NCBI GenBank assembly: GCA_933822405.4
Contig: CAKOGP040002336.1
Coordinates: 62,001-126,000 of the forward strand
Direction of reading: 5' to 3'
Length of the DNA: 64,000 bases
Origin: Cylindrotheca closterium
Lineage: Eukaryota > Bacillariophyta > Bacillariophyceae > Bacillariales > Bacillariaceae
This document shows positions 28,943-40,047 of this stretch, piece after piece (the stretch's first letter is position 1; each line of letters starts with the position of its first letter). The notes beneath the pieces were generated by a model, which was not told where the DNA came from, made no database searches, and saw nothing but the letters and a program-made list of their open reading frames with translations. A program made the translations under genes and the position numbers.

Positions 28943-30171
28943 CTAATAGTAGGCTTCCTTGGCCTCCTGTCTCTTACGTTCCCGTCGTAGCCGTTTCTGG
29001 GCTCTTCGATCTCTTAATTTTTGTTCCGTGGAAATGACAGGACGATGCGGCGACAGCCATTGCTGCCTTTGTAGCTTGGAAATGGAGGCCTCCCCATACG
29101 TACCCACTGTATTGGGGCCATACGAATATGGCACATAGTGATCGGCAACATAGTCATCCAAGGTATCTTCATCATTGGTATTCAGTTTCCACAATGGATC
29201 CTGGCGGGAGATACAAGCAAAGCATGTCAGATTTGGCAAGCAAGACGAATGATGGATAACGTATTTGAATATAGAGAAAAACATACCTTCCCAGACCACA
29301 ATTCTTCCAATTTCAATGCCTTTCGTGTTTTGGCGTCAAAGATATGAACAATATAGGTGCGACAATCAATCACATTCCAATCGCTCTCTCTGCCAGCAGT
29401 AGTTTGCAAAAAGTGCTTTCCCATTTTGGCGCCCGCCACACCCAAATCTTGCAACTCTCGTTCCTTCAAATGATCCACAAGATTCTTGGTTATGCTCCGA
29501 ACCAAGAATTGACTCTCGGCCGTGCACAGCACCATTCCATTCGCTCCGCCCATGCGAGGGTATTCCTCGTCATCCTTCAAAACCAAAATGTCTTGGCCCC
29601 CAAACACAGTCAATAACGTCGTTACTTCTTCTTCCGTCAGTAGTTCATGTGTCTTGATTGGTACTTGGTCTTGCTCGGGATGTTGGGTTCCCAGTGCTTG
29701 TCGTCGGGTCTGAAGCCAATCAATATTAGTATTGTCAAAGTCTTGCTCAGCATCAGCATATTCCTTTTGTCGTTCCACTTCCAATTTTTCTTCCAATTCC
29801 AAGGCTTTTTCAAGCCGCCGCAAGGTTTCTTCTTCCGACTCATCCTCCTCCACGGTAAACAGCAAGGCATCTTCGGCACGATCCAAGTCCTTTTGGGTCT
29901 TGAAGAGTTGAGAATGATCTTGATCTCCGTGCAAGGGACGATTCGGTGGGATCCATTCTGCTTGGATGATCTTTTGAGTCTCTTCGGTATCCTCATTATC
30001 GTCTTTTGGTTCAGAGAGATACGGAGAAGATGAATATTGGGCTGACAAGACTGACGATGATTGGTATTGCGCGGCTCGTCCCATCAAGTGACATTGTTGC
30101 TGGTTTTGTAGCCTTCTGCGAAGCCATCTACGAGACACATTCCGAGTAATTCCGTTATTGAAACGAAACAT
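28943..30171 (-). CDS. Iojap/RsfS-like ribosomal silencing factor, organellar
   Basis: Two exons: 30171-29287 and 29200-28943, with an 86-bp intron (GTATGT donor, CGCCAG acceptor, phase 0), giving 380 aa. The RsfS/Iojap domain lies at about residues 190-300: GGQDILVLKDD, MVLCTAESQFLVRSITKN, then DWNVIDCRTYIVHIFDAKTR and LEELW. Family members bind uL14 of the large ribosomal subunit and block subunit joining, damping translation in bacteria and organelles. The N-terminus (MFRFNNGITRNVSRRWLRRR) is a strong mitochondrial-type presequence. An acidic coiled region (EEETLRRLEKALELEEKLEV) precedes the domain. The C-terminal exon is basic (RDRRAQKRLRRERKRQ), unusual for the family. Mitochondrial location is favoured over plastid. 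Confidence 0.85.
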
Positions 30172-30570
30172 GAGGATGATATGGAGCAGTCTTGAGCTTC
30201 TGTGTCTGACTGCAGAACTACTGAACGAGTGATGAATGATGATGTGGTTGATGCTAAAACGTTGATTGATCGATGATTGATTATTCGAATCGAAGAATGA
30301 GGGGTATCACTGTTTTCAAATTTTTCACAGGTAGGATTTCTACGAGCCTTTTTTTTTCACCAAATTTTTTTCGCCCAAAATATTTTTCCAAATTTTACCT
30401 GGTGATATGTGTGCTATATATCATACATCCCTATCAATCTCCGCTCCATACTTAGTTTTTCTTGAGTCCTGTGATATTTGTCCCACTCGACTTGGTTTCA
30501 ATAGTACAGCCCAAATAATAAAGTCCAAAACAATTTCATTGTGCACCTATATATATATTGCCATCCAAGG
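30172..30570. other. intergenic, 399 bp
   Basis: Promoter region between the divergent RsfS and Ulp1-protease genes. GGTGATATGTGTGCTATATA near 30402 resembles the palindromes at 33.9-34.4 kb. The left boundary of the proposed mobile element may lie here, but I could not define it. Confidence 0.4.
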
Positions 30571-32895
30571 ATGTTCTCCCAATCCTCTTGGCAGTTTTCC
30601 CAAGACGCCTCAATGAACCAACACAATGGTGGAACCCCCTGCCCACCGGATACCCAGGAATCCAATCTATCATTGGACCTGTCCCTCAACTTTGGAACAC
30701 TTTCATCCCAGACTTCCACTCCCACTCTGACTCAACTGTCTGAAGCATACAAAAACCCATTACAATCCTCACCCCAACCAGCAGCATATACCATCTCCGC
30801 TTCTGCCGTTGATGAAAGCGATGCAGCAGATGCCTGCACTGCTGCTGCCCTTTCAATCTTAGAAATGTCACAAACAACTCCCAACACAGCTTCTCCACAG
30901 AAGGACGAGCCTCCACCAAATCTTATTTTCAAAACTGATCCCCTTGCAAATCTTTGGAAGGAACAGTCTGATTTACTGCGTTGTTACGCCTGTCCAAATT
31001 CCCTTCGCACCGCCACAATTGCAAAACTGTTTTTCACAGAGGAACAATTTGGAAACGACGCCGTCATGCTAGCCCTTGGAACTACCTTTCTTCTTCGCAG
31101 CAATTCCCCATCCTACTTTTCCAATTTCCAAGTTGGCATTATTTTCAAAACCAACTTGCGCTGCAAAAACGGGGCTCCACTGGATATGCATGTTGAGAAC
31201 TCAGCTGAACTTGACCGTGAGATAGATACACTCTCAAGTCTGGCTTCTGCCATTGGGAAAAAGGACGGCAGAAAGCTGCAGTTGGGTTTTGCAAACGTGA
31301 AACGCAGACTCACTGTTCAACTTGAGATTGTCTACGTCTTGCATCACCTCATTCGAGGGCTACTCCGACATGTTCTTCCACTGGCAGCAATAAAACATGA
31401 TGATTGTTTCTGGTTTCTGAGTCTGTTGATGGTATCATGTCCAACAGAGAATGACTGCTATGAAACCATCCTCAAGGTGGCTGTTGCAACCCAAGCAATC
31501 CAGCAATCACCTCTGCTGGAGCATCTTCGCACATTGTGGGAAAATCGCAGCACAGAACCAAGTGTAGCCTTCCTTCAAAAAATTCATTTGTTATTCTCTT
31601 CCCTCTCCCACAATTTTCCAACTTCAGATCTCAATTCCTCTTTGAGGGACACTTGGGGATTGCTGGAGCGAGCTGGGCTGAAAAGCACTGTACTTGTTCA
31701 GCAGTTCCACATTGTGAGCTTTGGAATTAAACACCAGCGGGGTGTGATTGTCAATCCAGTGCACTACTTTTTCACCACAGTCGTTGCCAAGGCCGTTCAC
31801 CTTTCTTCAAAACACTCTTGCACCCAAGGTCAACTCCAGGGGGCGCTGATACTGTTCAAAACCTACATATTTGAGAGAAAAAAACAACGCATTACTATTG
31901 GCAAAGAACAGCGCCATGTTCTAGCCCAGAAACGCCCGGTTCAGGCCCTCAAATCTACATTATCAAATACTCATTTGATGCTGGAGGAAAGTCTTGACAG
32001 TGCCCTAAAATCGATTTTGGTTCTGCCAGAGATTCTACCGCGCGTCTCTCATGGTCAACAATCCACACCGCTTCCAAAGAATCTTGGATCTCTTTGCTGT
32101 TTAAAACAAGTCAGCCACAAAGACAAGAATCAATTTTTTCGTCTGTGGCAAAACAACGGAGACCCAACCACCACAGTTGTCACACCTGCTGGAAGTGACT
32201 CCAAAATCTTTCTGGAGAGTGTGAAACGGTTACGAAAAGATTGGCTTCGAGACGATATTATCAATTATTTTTTTGCAAAGCTGCAGGACAGATCCAGGCG
32301 GAGATACGATGCCAATCTTGTTTCCTCAAATCAGCTCTGCTGGTTCTTCACATCTTATTTCTTCACAAGGGCAATGAACTTAGAAGGTCGCTCTGGTTTT
32401 GGGAAGGGACACTCAAATCCTGATGCAGGCGTCGACAAGAGCGGTGAATACTTCAACAAGTACAACTACAATAATGTCAGGAGATGGACCAAGCGGCAGC
32501 TCCCAAGTGGTACCAATCTGTTCCAAATCGATAAACTGGCCATTCCTGTCAATTTTGGGGGCGTCCATTGGATGCTTTGTGTTGTGTTCATCCAGAGGAA
32601 GGAAATCCATATATTTGATTCCCTCCTTTCTCACAAATACGACTCCTGCCTTGTGCGCAGTGTTGTTTTCCAGTACATTCTTGACGAGTACCAATCGGTC
32701 CATGGCAAACCAATGGACAGAACAGAGATTGACCATTGGAGGTTTGCAGACAAAGTTTTAAATGCTCCACAACAGCGCAACACTCGGGATTGTGGTGTCT
32801 TCACTGTTCTTTTTGGCGAATACCTTGCTACAAAACACAACCGAATGGATCCCCGAGTAGGTAGGATCACTGCCGAGCTTTCCAGCACATGTTGA
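30571..32895 (+). CDS. Ulp1/SENP-type (C48) cysteine protease
   Basis: 774 aa from the ATG at 30571 (MFSQSSWQFSQDAS). The last 230 residues form a C48 peptidase domain: NYFFAKLQDRSR entry, His666 in GGVHWMLCVVF, Asp683 in IHIFDSLLSH, the oxyanion Gln (734 or 735) and Cys741 in PQQRNTRDCGVF. This is the complete His-Asp-Gln-Cys set, so it is probably active on SUMO- or Ub-like substrates. The first 500 residues have no recognisable domain and include a Ser/Thr/Pro/Gln-rich start. It faces a Crypton-like recombinase end to end. Ulp1 domains are captured by several eukaryotic DNA transposons, so this may be a transposon passenger rather than a host SUMO protease (inference). Confidence 0.88.
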   Translation: MFSQSSWQFSQDASMNQHNGGTPCPPDTQESNLSLDLSLNFGTLSSQTSTPTLTQLSEAYKNPLQSSPQPAAYTISASAVDESDAADACTAAALSILEMSQTTPNTASPQKDEPPPNLIFKTDPLANLWKEQSDLLRCYACPNSLRTATIAKLFFTEEQFGNDAVMLALGTTFLLRSNSPSYFSNFQVGIIFKTNLRCKNGAPLDMHVENSAELDREIDTLSSLASAIGKKDGRKLQLGFANVKRRLTVQLEIVYVLHHLIRGLLRHVLPLAAIKHDDCFWFLSLLMVSCPTENDCYETILKVAVATQAIQQSPLLEHLRTLWENRSTEPSVAFLQKIHLLFSSLSHNFPTSDLNSSLRDTWGLLERAGLKSTVLVQQFHIVSFGIKHQRGVIVNPVHYFFTTVVAKAVHLSSKHSCTQGQLQGALILFKTYIFERKKQRITIGKEQRHVLAQKRPVQALKSTLSNTHLMLEESLDSALKSILVLPEILPRVSHGQQSTPLPKNLGSLCCLKQVSHKDKNQFFRLWQNNGDPTTTVVTPAGSDSKIFLESVKRLRKDWLRDDIINYFFAKLQDRSRRRYDANLVSSNQLCWFFTSYFFTRAMNLEGRSGFGKGHSNPDAGVDKSGEYFNKYNYNNVRRWTKRQLPSGTNLFQIDKLAIPVNFGGVHWMLCVVFIQRKEIHIFDSLLSHKYDSCLVRSVVFQYILDEYQSVHGKPMDRTEIDHWRFADKVLNAPQQRNTRDCGVFTVLFGEYLATKHNRMDPRVGRITAELSSTC

Positions 32896-34452
32896 ATGCG
32901 AGGCATTGATCCTCTTGACTTTCTGCCGACCAGTTTCTGCAACCAAACAGAACCAGCCGAACGAAGCAGGGTAGATTGTAGTGTAATTGAGGCGATTGCA
33001 AGTATGAATCGCCGCTCCAGCCATAGTCTATCTATCAAATACGCTTGCCACAACATGTGCTTCACTTTTTACTTCTCTGGGCGTCCACACTGGCTTGTCC
33101 AAACCGGGGGAACAATCGCACCATGGCACCTTGATGTGCTCCAAATCGTCAATTTTGGTAGTTCGACACTGCGAACGAGTCTCCATGTAGATATTGTCTT
33201 GATGGTGACGGTAGATACGAGTCGCACTCGGCAAATACGTCTTCTTGACACCTATCCGTCCAGTCCAAGCAACCAACGGAACCAATCATTCTGAATTATT
33301 GTGTGATTGTGGCCCAGAAAAAGATGTTCAACATAATTACCGCCGCTCCCGACGTAACATATATATCAACTATGCTTGCCATAACCTCTGATTCCACTTT
33401 CTCTACTCATGGGGTCCAGGCCGTGCAAGTTCATTGTGACCGACGAATTTGCAACTCAATGGTCTGGGTTGAAAATCGTCCTGTAGGAACCCAGATAAAG
33501 AATATAAAATGGCATCATTGCCTTTGGTATAATAAGAGAAGCAACTTCCGCAGAAAATTCTAGCTCTATGTTGCCTTGGGACTTTGTAGACGTCCCGAAA
33601 CCTCTCCAAAAGTAGTTTTCGTACCTTGTTGAGGTTCTTTAGCAGTGATTTCAGAGGTGAGAGGGGCGAATGCAACCATATCGCTTCATACAAACAAGAT
33701 GGATACGATCACGATACAGAGAATGTCCACGACCCACGAGTTTTCCTCCAGAGGGTGATGCTTTCCTCGGCCTTGAGGCTCACCATTGCCGATGGAAGGA
33801 AAATTTGATGTGGTTGAATAAGAATTCTCAACGGGCGAGCGCATAGAAGTGCGCAATGGGTTCGGAAACTGCTAAAGTGGGTATGGGAAGGGGGGGTTTT
33901 TTGTGGATCGGGGTCTTAATACCAGTTAGAGGCTACATTCCATATGATATATATCATATAAACAAAATACTAGGCCACATGTGATATATGCCACACAAAT
34001 ATGATATATGCGACGTGTGATATATACCACACAAATAAACACTGACTATGCACGTGCCAATTGGAGGCTACAGTCTGTATGATATTTGCCATATAACCAA
34101 AATAATGGGCCACATGTGATATATATCACACAAGTAAAACAAGGACAACGTACCAAAAGGCCTTATGATATATGTCATATAACCAAAATACTAGGCCACA
34201 TGCGATATATACCACACAAATAAAACACTGACTATGTACAAAGGCTATATTCCTATGCTATGTACCACATACACAAGGCCCCGTGCGATATATACCACAC
34301 AAATAAAACACTGACTATGTACAAATTGGTGGCTATATTTGTATGATATGTATCACATACACGAGTACTGACCACAATACGGTTTAGGGTATGATAACAA
34401 ATGGATATTGAATGGAAGAGAAACACATATAAAGCACTAGTTTAAAAGTTTT
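32896..34452. other. region between convergent protease and recombinase genes, 1.56 kb
   Basis: Non-coding as far as I can see. The first kilobase holds two weakly similar blocks (about 33000-33110 and 33341-33440), both with a GCCGCTCC motif and then a GCTTGCCA box. Positions 33943-34357 hold the palindrome array, listed separately. A poly-G run lies near 33889. Confidence 0.55.
33943..34357. repeat. array of about eleven 16-bp AT-rich palindromes
   Basis: Motifs of consensus T-[AG]-Y-GATAT-[AG]-T-n-Y-CA-[TC]-A occur at about 33943, 33980, 34000, 34016, 34078, 34115, 34164, 34201, 34254, 34284 and 34342. Perfect palindromes are TATGATATATATCATA (33943) and TGTGATATATATCACA (34115). Many pairs are 36-37 bp apart with an AACCAAAATACTAGGCCACA-like spacer. 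An ACACAAATAAAACACTGACT tail recurs after several motifs. Confidence 0.9.
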
Positions 34453-36798
34453 CTAGTTTTTCTTGGGCAATTTGGACGATGTAGGACTAACAACAGCCGT
34501 CTTTCTTTTCTTGGATGACATATCACTATCTTCTCCACCTTCAGCATGTTCTTGTTCCCCTTTTTTGGCCTTCTTGCTTTTGCAGCGATAGCAACCATCT
34601 TTTCGAATGTCATTAAATACAAATTTGGGGTTTTCGGTAGCAAATACAGCGGCATCATTGTAATAGCACTTTTCGACACATTCGATGACTTTTGAAACTC
34701 TGTGGTAAAACGACACCAAACAAACTGGTGCTTTTGGGCCATCCTCCCTTCCTGTCTCTTTCTTTTTGCGTTTGAATTCTTCTTTCTTGTGTTTGAATTC
34801 ATCGGTAAACTCCAAAAATAATTTTACCCGGCGTAATGAGCCAGCTTCTGTTTTTGGACAAGTGTTACATACTGCAGCAAAATCTTGGGACATCCGCCAG
34901 TGGTCAGAATTGTTGGTGTCTTCTTGATTCAGTGGTGTTTGGTGAGCATCTTTAGGCCCTGGGTTGGTACCAGACGGCGATGTTAGGCGGTTGGCAGAAA
35001 GAAGAAGAAGGTTCTCGATCCATCCCTTCACACCTGGAAAGACATCTGTAGGCAGAAGCTTTTCCAACTTTGAAATCATGGCTCCACTGTCAACATCGTC
35101 ATCGTGGTCTGCTGGGTGGTAGACGGTCAATAGTTGTTTGCAAAGAGACACAAGGTGACGTTCCAGATCACAGTTGTCAGGCACATTCATACTTTCATAA
35201 ACAAAGAAAGTGGAAACTTGACGCAGGGTCTTGTGGTTGTGTCTTCGAGATGTGCCACTAGGGTCTGCCGCAGCCTTAACGGAATCTGGAAAATTGATGC
35301 GGGAAGGAAGGTAAGTGCCAACCTTGTTTGTCGGACAATTATACATTCTTTCATTGACATGGAACAACGCTGGGGAGTCCTGGAGGTACGTTGAGGAAGA
35401 TTGGGAACTTTTGTGTCTTGCGTCGTTACTCAGGGATGCTAATTGCTCAACTGGGAGAATATCGGCTGCTTCAAAGTGGCTTTGGAAGGATGTGGGGTGT
35501 GTATGTATTGCCCACCATGCAAGTAGATATGCTGTCTTCCTCAATGCATGGGTGCCTGCACACATTTCTGTTCCATCCTCTTGCAGTAAGTCGAGCTGAA
35601 GGACGTCTGTAAATAGGATCTCCATGTCGCTGAGGAAATGATAGTAGCTATAGGGTTCAGTTGCATCTTCCCAGTTGATCTGTTCAAGTTTTGGGAAGAG
35701 ATATCCACTCTTCCTGCCAGAGATGGCAAGGTATAGCAGCAGTGGCCGGACTGGAGACAATTCCGGGTACTCATCATCGTCCCACAGTAGGAAGTGGTTA
35801 TAACGAGGGTCGGTTTTGCCTTTGATCTTGAGCATGAGGGCCACAACTTTCTTCTTTTTGATGAGAAAGTGCTTGACAACAAAAGAATCCACATGGAGTG
35901 AAAGCACTTCGTCAATGCGCAGGAAGAGTTTGGATGCAAGGATCATTGCAGACCAAAGCATAAGCTGCTCAAGAGACCCAGACGAGAGGAGGGAAGTCCT
36001 GATATTCCTGAGTTGGAATGGAAGGAAGGCCACAGTTTGCCGATGTTTGTAGTTGTTCTCGCAGTACTCCCGTAACACGTTAAGGGCATTCTTAAAAAGA
36101 ACACTTTCGGAAGGATTGCCCCGCCTCCAATAGTGAGGATTACCTCCATGATCACTGCAGCCATGGCCTTTTTTTGAATCTTCTACATCTATTTCACGGC
36201 ATTGTTTGCATTGTTCCTGATACTTGTCGCGGGTTGTCTCATAACACCTGTGAAGTGTCCAGAGCGCACTGTTCAAGTTGCCAACGGTGGATTCTGCAGT
36301 CCAGGTGCCAACAGCTTTGAGCTCTGTCTTGTTGGGGCCATACACAAAAGCAGTTGTTGAATCTGGATTGATAACACTTGTACCTGGAGGCAGTACACGG
36401 TATCTCATGTAGAGGATGCAAGTTTTGAGCGACACTGGTGGAGGTTTTGCAGGGCAATGTGACTGGCGGAGAATGATTCCAGACGTGTAGTCGCCAATAA
36501 GAATGCAAAAATCAAGCATTCCTTTCCAGACTGACCTGTAGCGGTCAAGTGTTGTGTCACCACATTTAACAGACCCCTGACCCGAGTCTCTACCTCCTAA
36601 AATGGGAAGAGGGTCAGGTGAGGTGTGGCGTTCCTTGCAAAAAGCTTCTAGCCGAGAGGCAATTTGGGCAAGGCCCGCAATGCGTTCTTCTTCACTGATA
36701 ATTTTGGCTCGTTTTGTAGTTGAGCTTCGGGATTTGGACTTCTTCCTTGTTAGAATAGAACCTAGTCCTTTTGGTGCCCTTGGTTTCTTTGGTGCCAT
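34453..36798 (-). CDS. Crypton-like tyrosine recombinase (YR transposase)
   Basis: 781 aa, single exon, starting with a basic nuclear-type N-terminus (MAPKKPRAPK...RKKSKSRSSTTKR). The catalytic domain shows Arg294 in LFLRIDEVLSLHVDSF, a Lys in LKIKGKTDPRY, His417/Arg420 in GTHALRKTAYLLAWWA, a second His/Arg region (DARHKSS) and the nucleophile Tyr471 (SSSTYLQDSP). This R-K-HxxR-Y set is the tyrosine recombinase signature, and the layout is like Cryptons, which move by site-specific recombination. A cysteine-containing region (CKQCREIDVE, HGCSDHGG) precedes the catalytic core. The C-terminus has a CYRCKSKKAKKG stretch and ends in a KKRK-type basic tail. The ORF is intact, so the element may be young. 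Confidence 0.85.
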   Translation of the reverse strand: MAPKKPRAPKGLGSILTRKKSKSRSSTTKRAKIISEEERIAGLAQIASRLEAFCKERHTSPDPLPILGGRDSGQGSVKCGDTTLDRYRSVWKGMLDFCILIGDYTSGIILRQSHCPAKPPPVSLKTCILYMRYRVLPPGTSVINPDSTTAFVYGPNKTELKAVGTWTAESTVGNLNSALWTLHRCYETTRDKYQEQCKQCREIDVEDSKKGHGCSDHGGNPHYWRRGNPSESVLFKNALNVLREYCENNYKHRQTVAFLPFQLRNIRTSLLSSGSLEQLMLWSAMILASKLFLRIDEVLSLHVDSFVVKHFLIKKKKVVALMLKIKGKTDPRYNHFLLWDDDEYPELSPVRPLLLYLAISGRKSGYLFPKLEQINWEDATEPYSYYHFLSDMEILFTDVLQLDLLQEDGTEMCAGTHALRKTAYLLAWWAIHTHPTSFQSHFEAADILPVEQLASLSNDARHKSSQSSSTYLQDSPALFHVNERMYNCPTNKVGTYLPSRINFPDSVKAAADPSGTSRRHNHKTLRQVSTFFVYESMNVPDNCDLERHLVSLCKQLLTVYHPADHDDDVDSGAMISKLEKLLPTDVFPGVKGWIENLLLLSANRLTSPSGTNPGPKDAHQTPLNQEDTNNSDHWRMSQDFAAVCNTCPKTEAGSLRRVKLFLEFTDEFKHKKEEFKRKKKETGREDGPKAPVCLVSFYHRVSKVIECVEKCYYNDAAVFATENPKFVFNDIRKDGCYRCKSKKAKKGEQEHAEGGEDSDMSSKKRKTAVVSPTSSKLPKKN

Positions 36799-37419
36799 CT
36801 CTCACGTGTGATGTTTGTCCCAAGTGCTTGTGGACCTTCGTGTGAGTGGTATCCTATATTTCTGGAGGGAAGAAAAAAACAATGACGATGTTTCTCGAGG
36901 GGAAAGCAAAACAGTGACGGGAAAAAGGGATGGGGGTGATCTTTTTTCTGTGAAATTTCACGAGGGCTCGGTGAAAATTACACGGAGGGGCCCCCCTGGG
37001 ATTCTACGCAGATGCCTGGTACTTGACGAAAATGTTTTTGTTTATATACCAAAAGATGAATCGATGGGTTCTCTGCCTGTTTCGAACCATCCGACTGACC
37101 TATAGGGGCACGGTCCGCGGTCAGAATTGTAAAAGTAACCCGGCTTTCCTATTATGACCCATGAGGCAAGAAACCGTTCCTATCGGTTTTAGGAGGCACC
37201 CCACAGATCCTTTAGTGTTATTGCGAACTCTTTGTCAGGAACGCAATACATACATACATCCATACATCCATATATTCTATTGCAATACGCACATTGGTGA
37301 CTTGTCAATCTCAGCCTTCCAAGAGTCACGTTGCCAAAGACTTGTTTTAATCAAATATTTCAGGACTTTCAGAAGCACAATCCTCTATTAAGATCACCTT
37401 CTTGAAAGCATAACATATC
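36799..37419. other. intergenic, 621 bp
   Basis: Divergent promoter region between the recombinase and the LRR gene. An ATAC/ATCC-rich simple tract lies near 37246-37275. The right boundary of the proposed mobile element is presumably here but cannot be fixed. No gene was seen. Confidence 0.45.
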
Positions 37420-39715
37420 ATGTCCAGCGGACAGCAAAACGATGAGTTGGAGCGGATCCAAGATCGTCTGAACCGAGCTAAAAGCAACCGAACAGATCAG
37501 GCTTCCTCCATACCTTCAGCAGCTGCTGACTCTTCCGTCACTTCTCGCATTCGTCCCTCTGCTGGCAGTACGGTCAGTGGAGGAGCGTCCACAACTTCAG
37601 GAGCATCTTCTGCCGCTCCTGGTACCTGGGAAAGCATCAGCATTACCAGTCCCGGTGGACGGAGCAAGAAGAAAATGACTTCTCCTCTCGCTGGCATCCG
37701 CAAGACCTTTGGCAAGGCCGCTTCGTCCAGACGTATTGTGGCGCAAGATCAGAGTATTAATTTAAGAGGAAACCCGGAAACATTCTCCCCCACCGATTCT
37801 GGCAGAGCAGGCAGCATGTCCATGTTCAGCAGAGATTCGAGCAGTCGCAACATTGGCCAACCTCCCTTTGCGGACGAGTACAACGATGCGGCTCCCAACG
37901 CCGAATCCGAAGAATACCTCGAGTCTGACAAGTCCCGCAATCGTCTCAGCCCTGTCATGGCGCAGATTGTCGGATTCTGTGTCGACTGTTACACATCCAT
38001 GGCCTATCATGCCGATCGTCTCTATTTGAATTGCGCCCGAGGTGGCGCTGGCAACAAGATGACGGCCAACATTGTCATGATTATCATTGCCGTGGCCGCT
38101 GCCATTGGGGTAGTGGTTCACTTTTCCAAAGCCGGTTCGTCGTCAGATGGTGGATCGGCCTTGCCCATTACCTTGTCGGGACGGGCGGGAGAAGTCCAAA
38201 GACTCATTGCCGAGGCTGGTGTCACACCCATGGAAGTCTTGGGGGACAAGACTAGCATCCAATACGCGGCGCTCCAGTGGGTGGCCAACAAGGATCCTGC
38301 CAAGCTCAAGACCTACGATTCCGCTCTCATGGAGAGATACATTTTGGCCGTCTTTTATTATGCCTCCAATCCCGACGAATGGACCAACAACGATGGATGG
38401 ATGACGGCTACGGGATACTGCGCTTGGTACGGAGTCGAGTGTGTCCCACGGGACGATGCCACTCAAGAATCCGGCATTAGTCGGACCTACGATGACAATG
38501 ATGCCATCACTGGTATTACTCTTACTAATAATAACTTGAAAGGTACCCTTCCACCAGAGTTTGGAAAGTTGTCCAATACTTTGAGCTTGGACTTCGGAAA
38601 CAACATTCTCTCGGGAGAAATTCCGGAGATGCACGAGAATCTCAAGTATCTCTTGGTCCCCAACAATGAGTTTGTAGGATCCTTCCCAGAGCATTTCAAG
38701 GGGTTGGCCAACCTGCATGGACTCGATTTGTCCTACAACGCCATGCATGGATACGTGACGGAAAGAATCAATGAATTGACCAATCTTCGTACCTTGGACA
38801 TGTCCAACAACCACTTTGGTGGATCCTTCCCGGAGATCCATCATCTCACAAAGATTACCAAGCTCCATTTGCAAAACAATATATTCCATGGAACCATTCC
38901 CAGTGGAAAGCTCCGAGACTACGAACGATTGGAAATCTTGCGGTTGGACAACAATACCTTTTCCGGGCCCTTCCCCAAGCAGTCCATTGAACGATTGACT
39001 CGAATCGAGTACATTGACTTGTCTCAAAACGATTTGACCGGATCCATTCCCGATATTTTTCAATCCATCCGTCGTTTGACCACGGTGCACTTGAACAACA
39101 ACCGATTCCGAGCGCATATTCCGGATTCTCTCATGCACTTGAGTGGATTGAGTAAGTAATACTACGTACTTTGGACAACTGGGATGTGGTACTTACTATG
39201 CATTGCAATAACAATCTCACTAACGTTTTGTCTTTCCATCGCATCTCATTGCTACAGAATCCCTTCGTTTGGACCACAATGTTCTAACCGGCAAGATCCC
39301 CGAAACGGTTGCCCTCTTGGCCGATGTCCAATATTTCGACTTGCACGACAACCTATTGACTGGCGAAATTCCCACCTACATTGGCTTTCCCCATGATTTC
39401 ACCTACATTTCGTTGAAAAACAACAAGTTGACCGGAAGCATCCCTACCGAAATGGGCGATCTCTTTCGATTGGCTCATTTGGAACTGGAAGGGAACAGAC
39501 TGAATGGGGACATTCCAACCCAACTGGCGTCCTTGACGGCACTCACCAAGCTGTCGATTCACGAAAACCAATTTGCTGGCATTACCATGCCCATTGAGCT
39601 CTGTGACAAGATTCGACGAGCGGAAATGAAAGAGCTATCTGCGGACTGTACTGATTCCGACAAAGTGACTTGCGACTGTTGCAGTCAGTGCTATCCACTT
39701 GCGGGAACAAATTAA
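37420..39715 (+). CDS. transmembrane leucine-rich-repeat protein, diatom LRR-receptor type
   Basis: Two exons, 37420-39151 and 39258-39715, with a 106-bp intron (GTAAGT donor, CTACAG acceptor, phase 1), giving 729 aa. Residues 1-205 are cytosolic-like, Ser/Ala-rich and disordered. A membrane segment follows (NIVMIIIAVAAAIGVVVHF, about 213-232). The outer part has an LRRNT-like cap (WTNNDGWMTATGYCAWYGVEC), then about twelve plant-type LRRs (LTNNNLKGTLPPEFGKL, LDLSYNAMHGYV, LSQNDLTGSIPDIF, LEGNRLNGDIPTQL). A Cys-rich end closes it (CDCCSQCYP). There is no kinase domain. The N-in/C-out layout is frequent in diatom LRR proteins, whose ligands are unknown. Confidence 0.9.
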
Positions 39716-40047
39716 AAGGAGAAAGGGAAGAGATTATCTACATCTAAATAGATAATAGTTAAAAGAGTGAGACTAGTAATATATATGTGTACTGAAAAAT
39801 GAAATCCTACTTGGTGCATTTAGGTAGGTATATACCATATTATGGATTGTAGGTATCTTTGCTAGTAGTGATATTGGTATGTATTATATATATAAGATGT
39901 ATTAATATTGACAATATTAAAAAATACCAGACTTGGTTGTAACGAAACATCAAGGAGACAAACAGAAATGACATATACGAGTATAGATATAACCCATCCC
40001 ATCCCATGCCAGCACACCCACGCCGACACAAAAACTTCTTCTTATGA
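39716..40047. other. intergenic between convergent genes, 332 bp
   Basis: AT-rich with several TATATA tracts, likely 3' UTR and polyadenylation sequence of both flanking genes. No gene was seen. Confidence 0.45.

Larger units (their letters stand above)
30571..36798. mobile_element. candidate composite Crypton-like element carrying an Ulp1 protease
   Basis: The span is defined only by its two convergent genes, an Ulp1-type protease (+) and a tyrosine recombinase (-), with an AT-rich palindrome array between their 3' ends. Cryptons lack long terminal inverted repeats, and no clear ends or target duplication could be read by eye. The pairing could also be chance neighbours. Confidence 0.5.

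Noticed and set aside
30326..37005. Short direct match GGATTTCTACG / GGGATTCTACG as Crypton target repeats
   Set aside because: The match is about ten bases with mismatches and its position relative to the genes is arbitrary; chance cannot be excluded.
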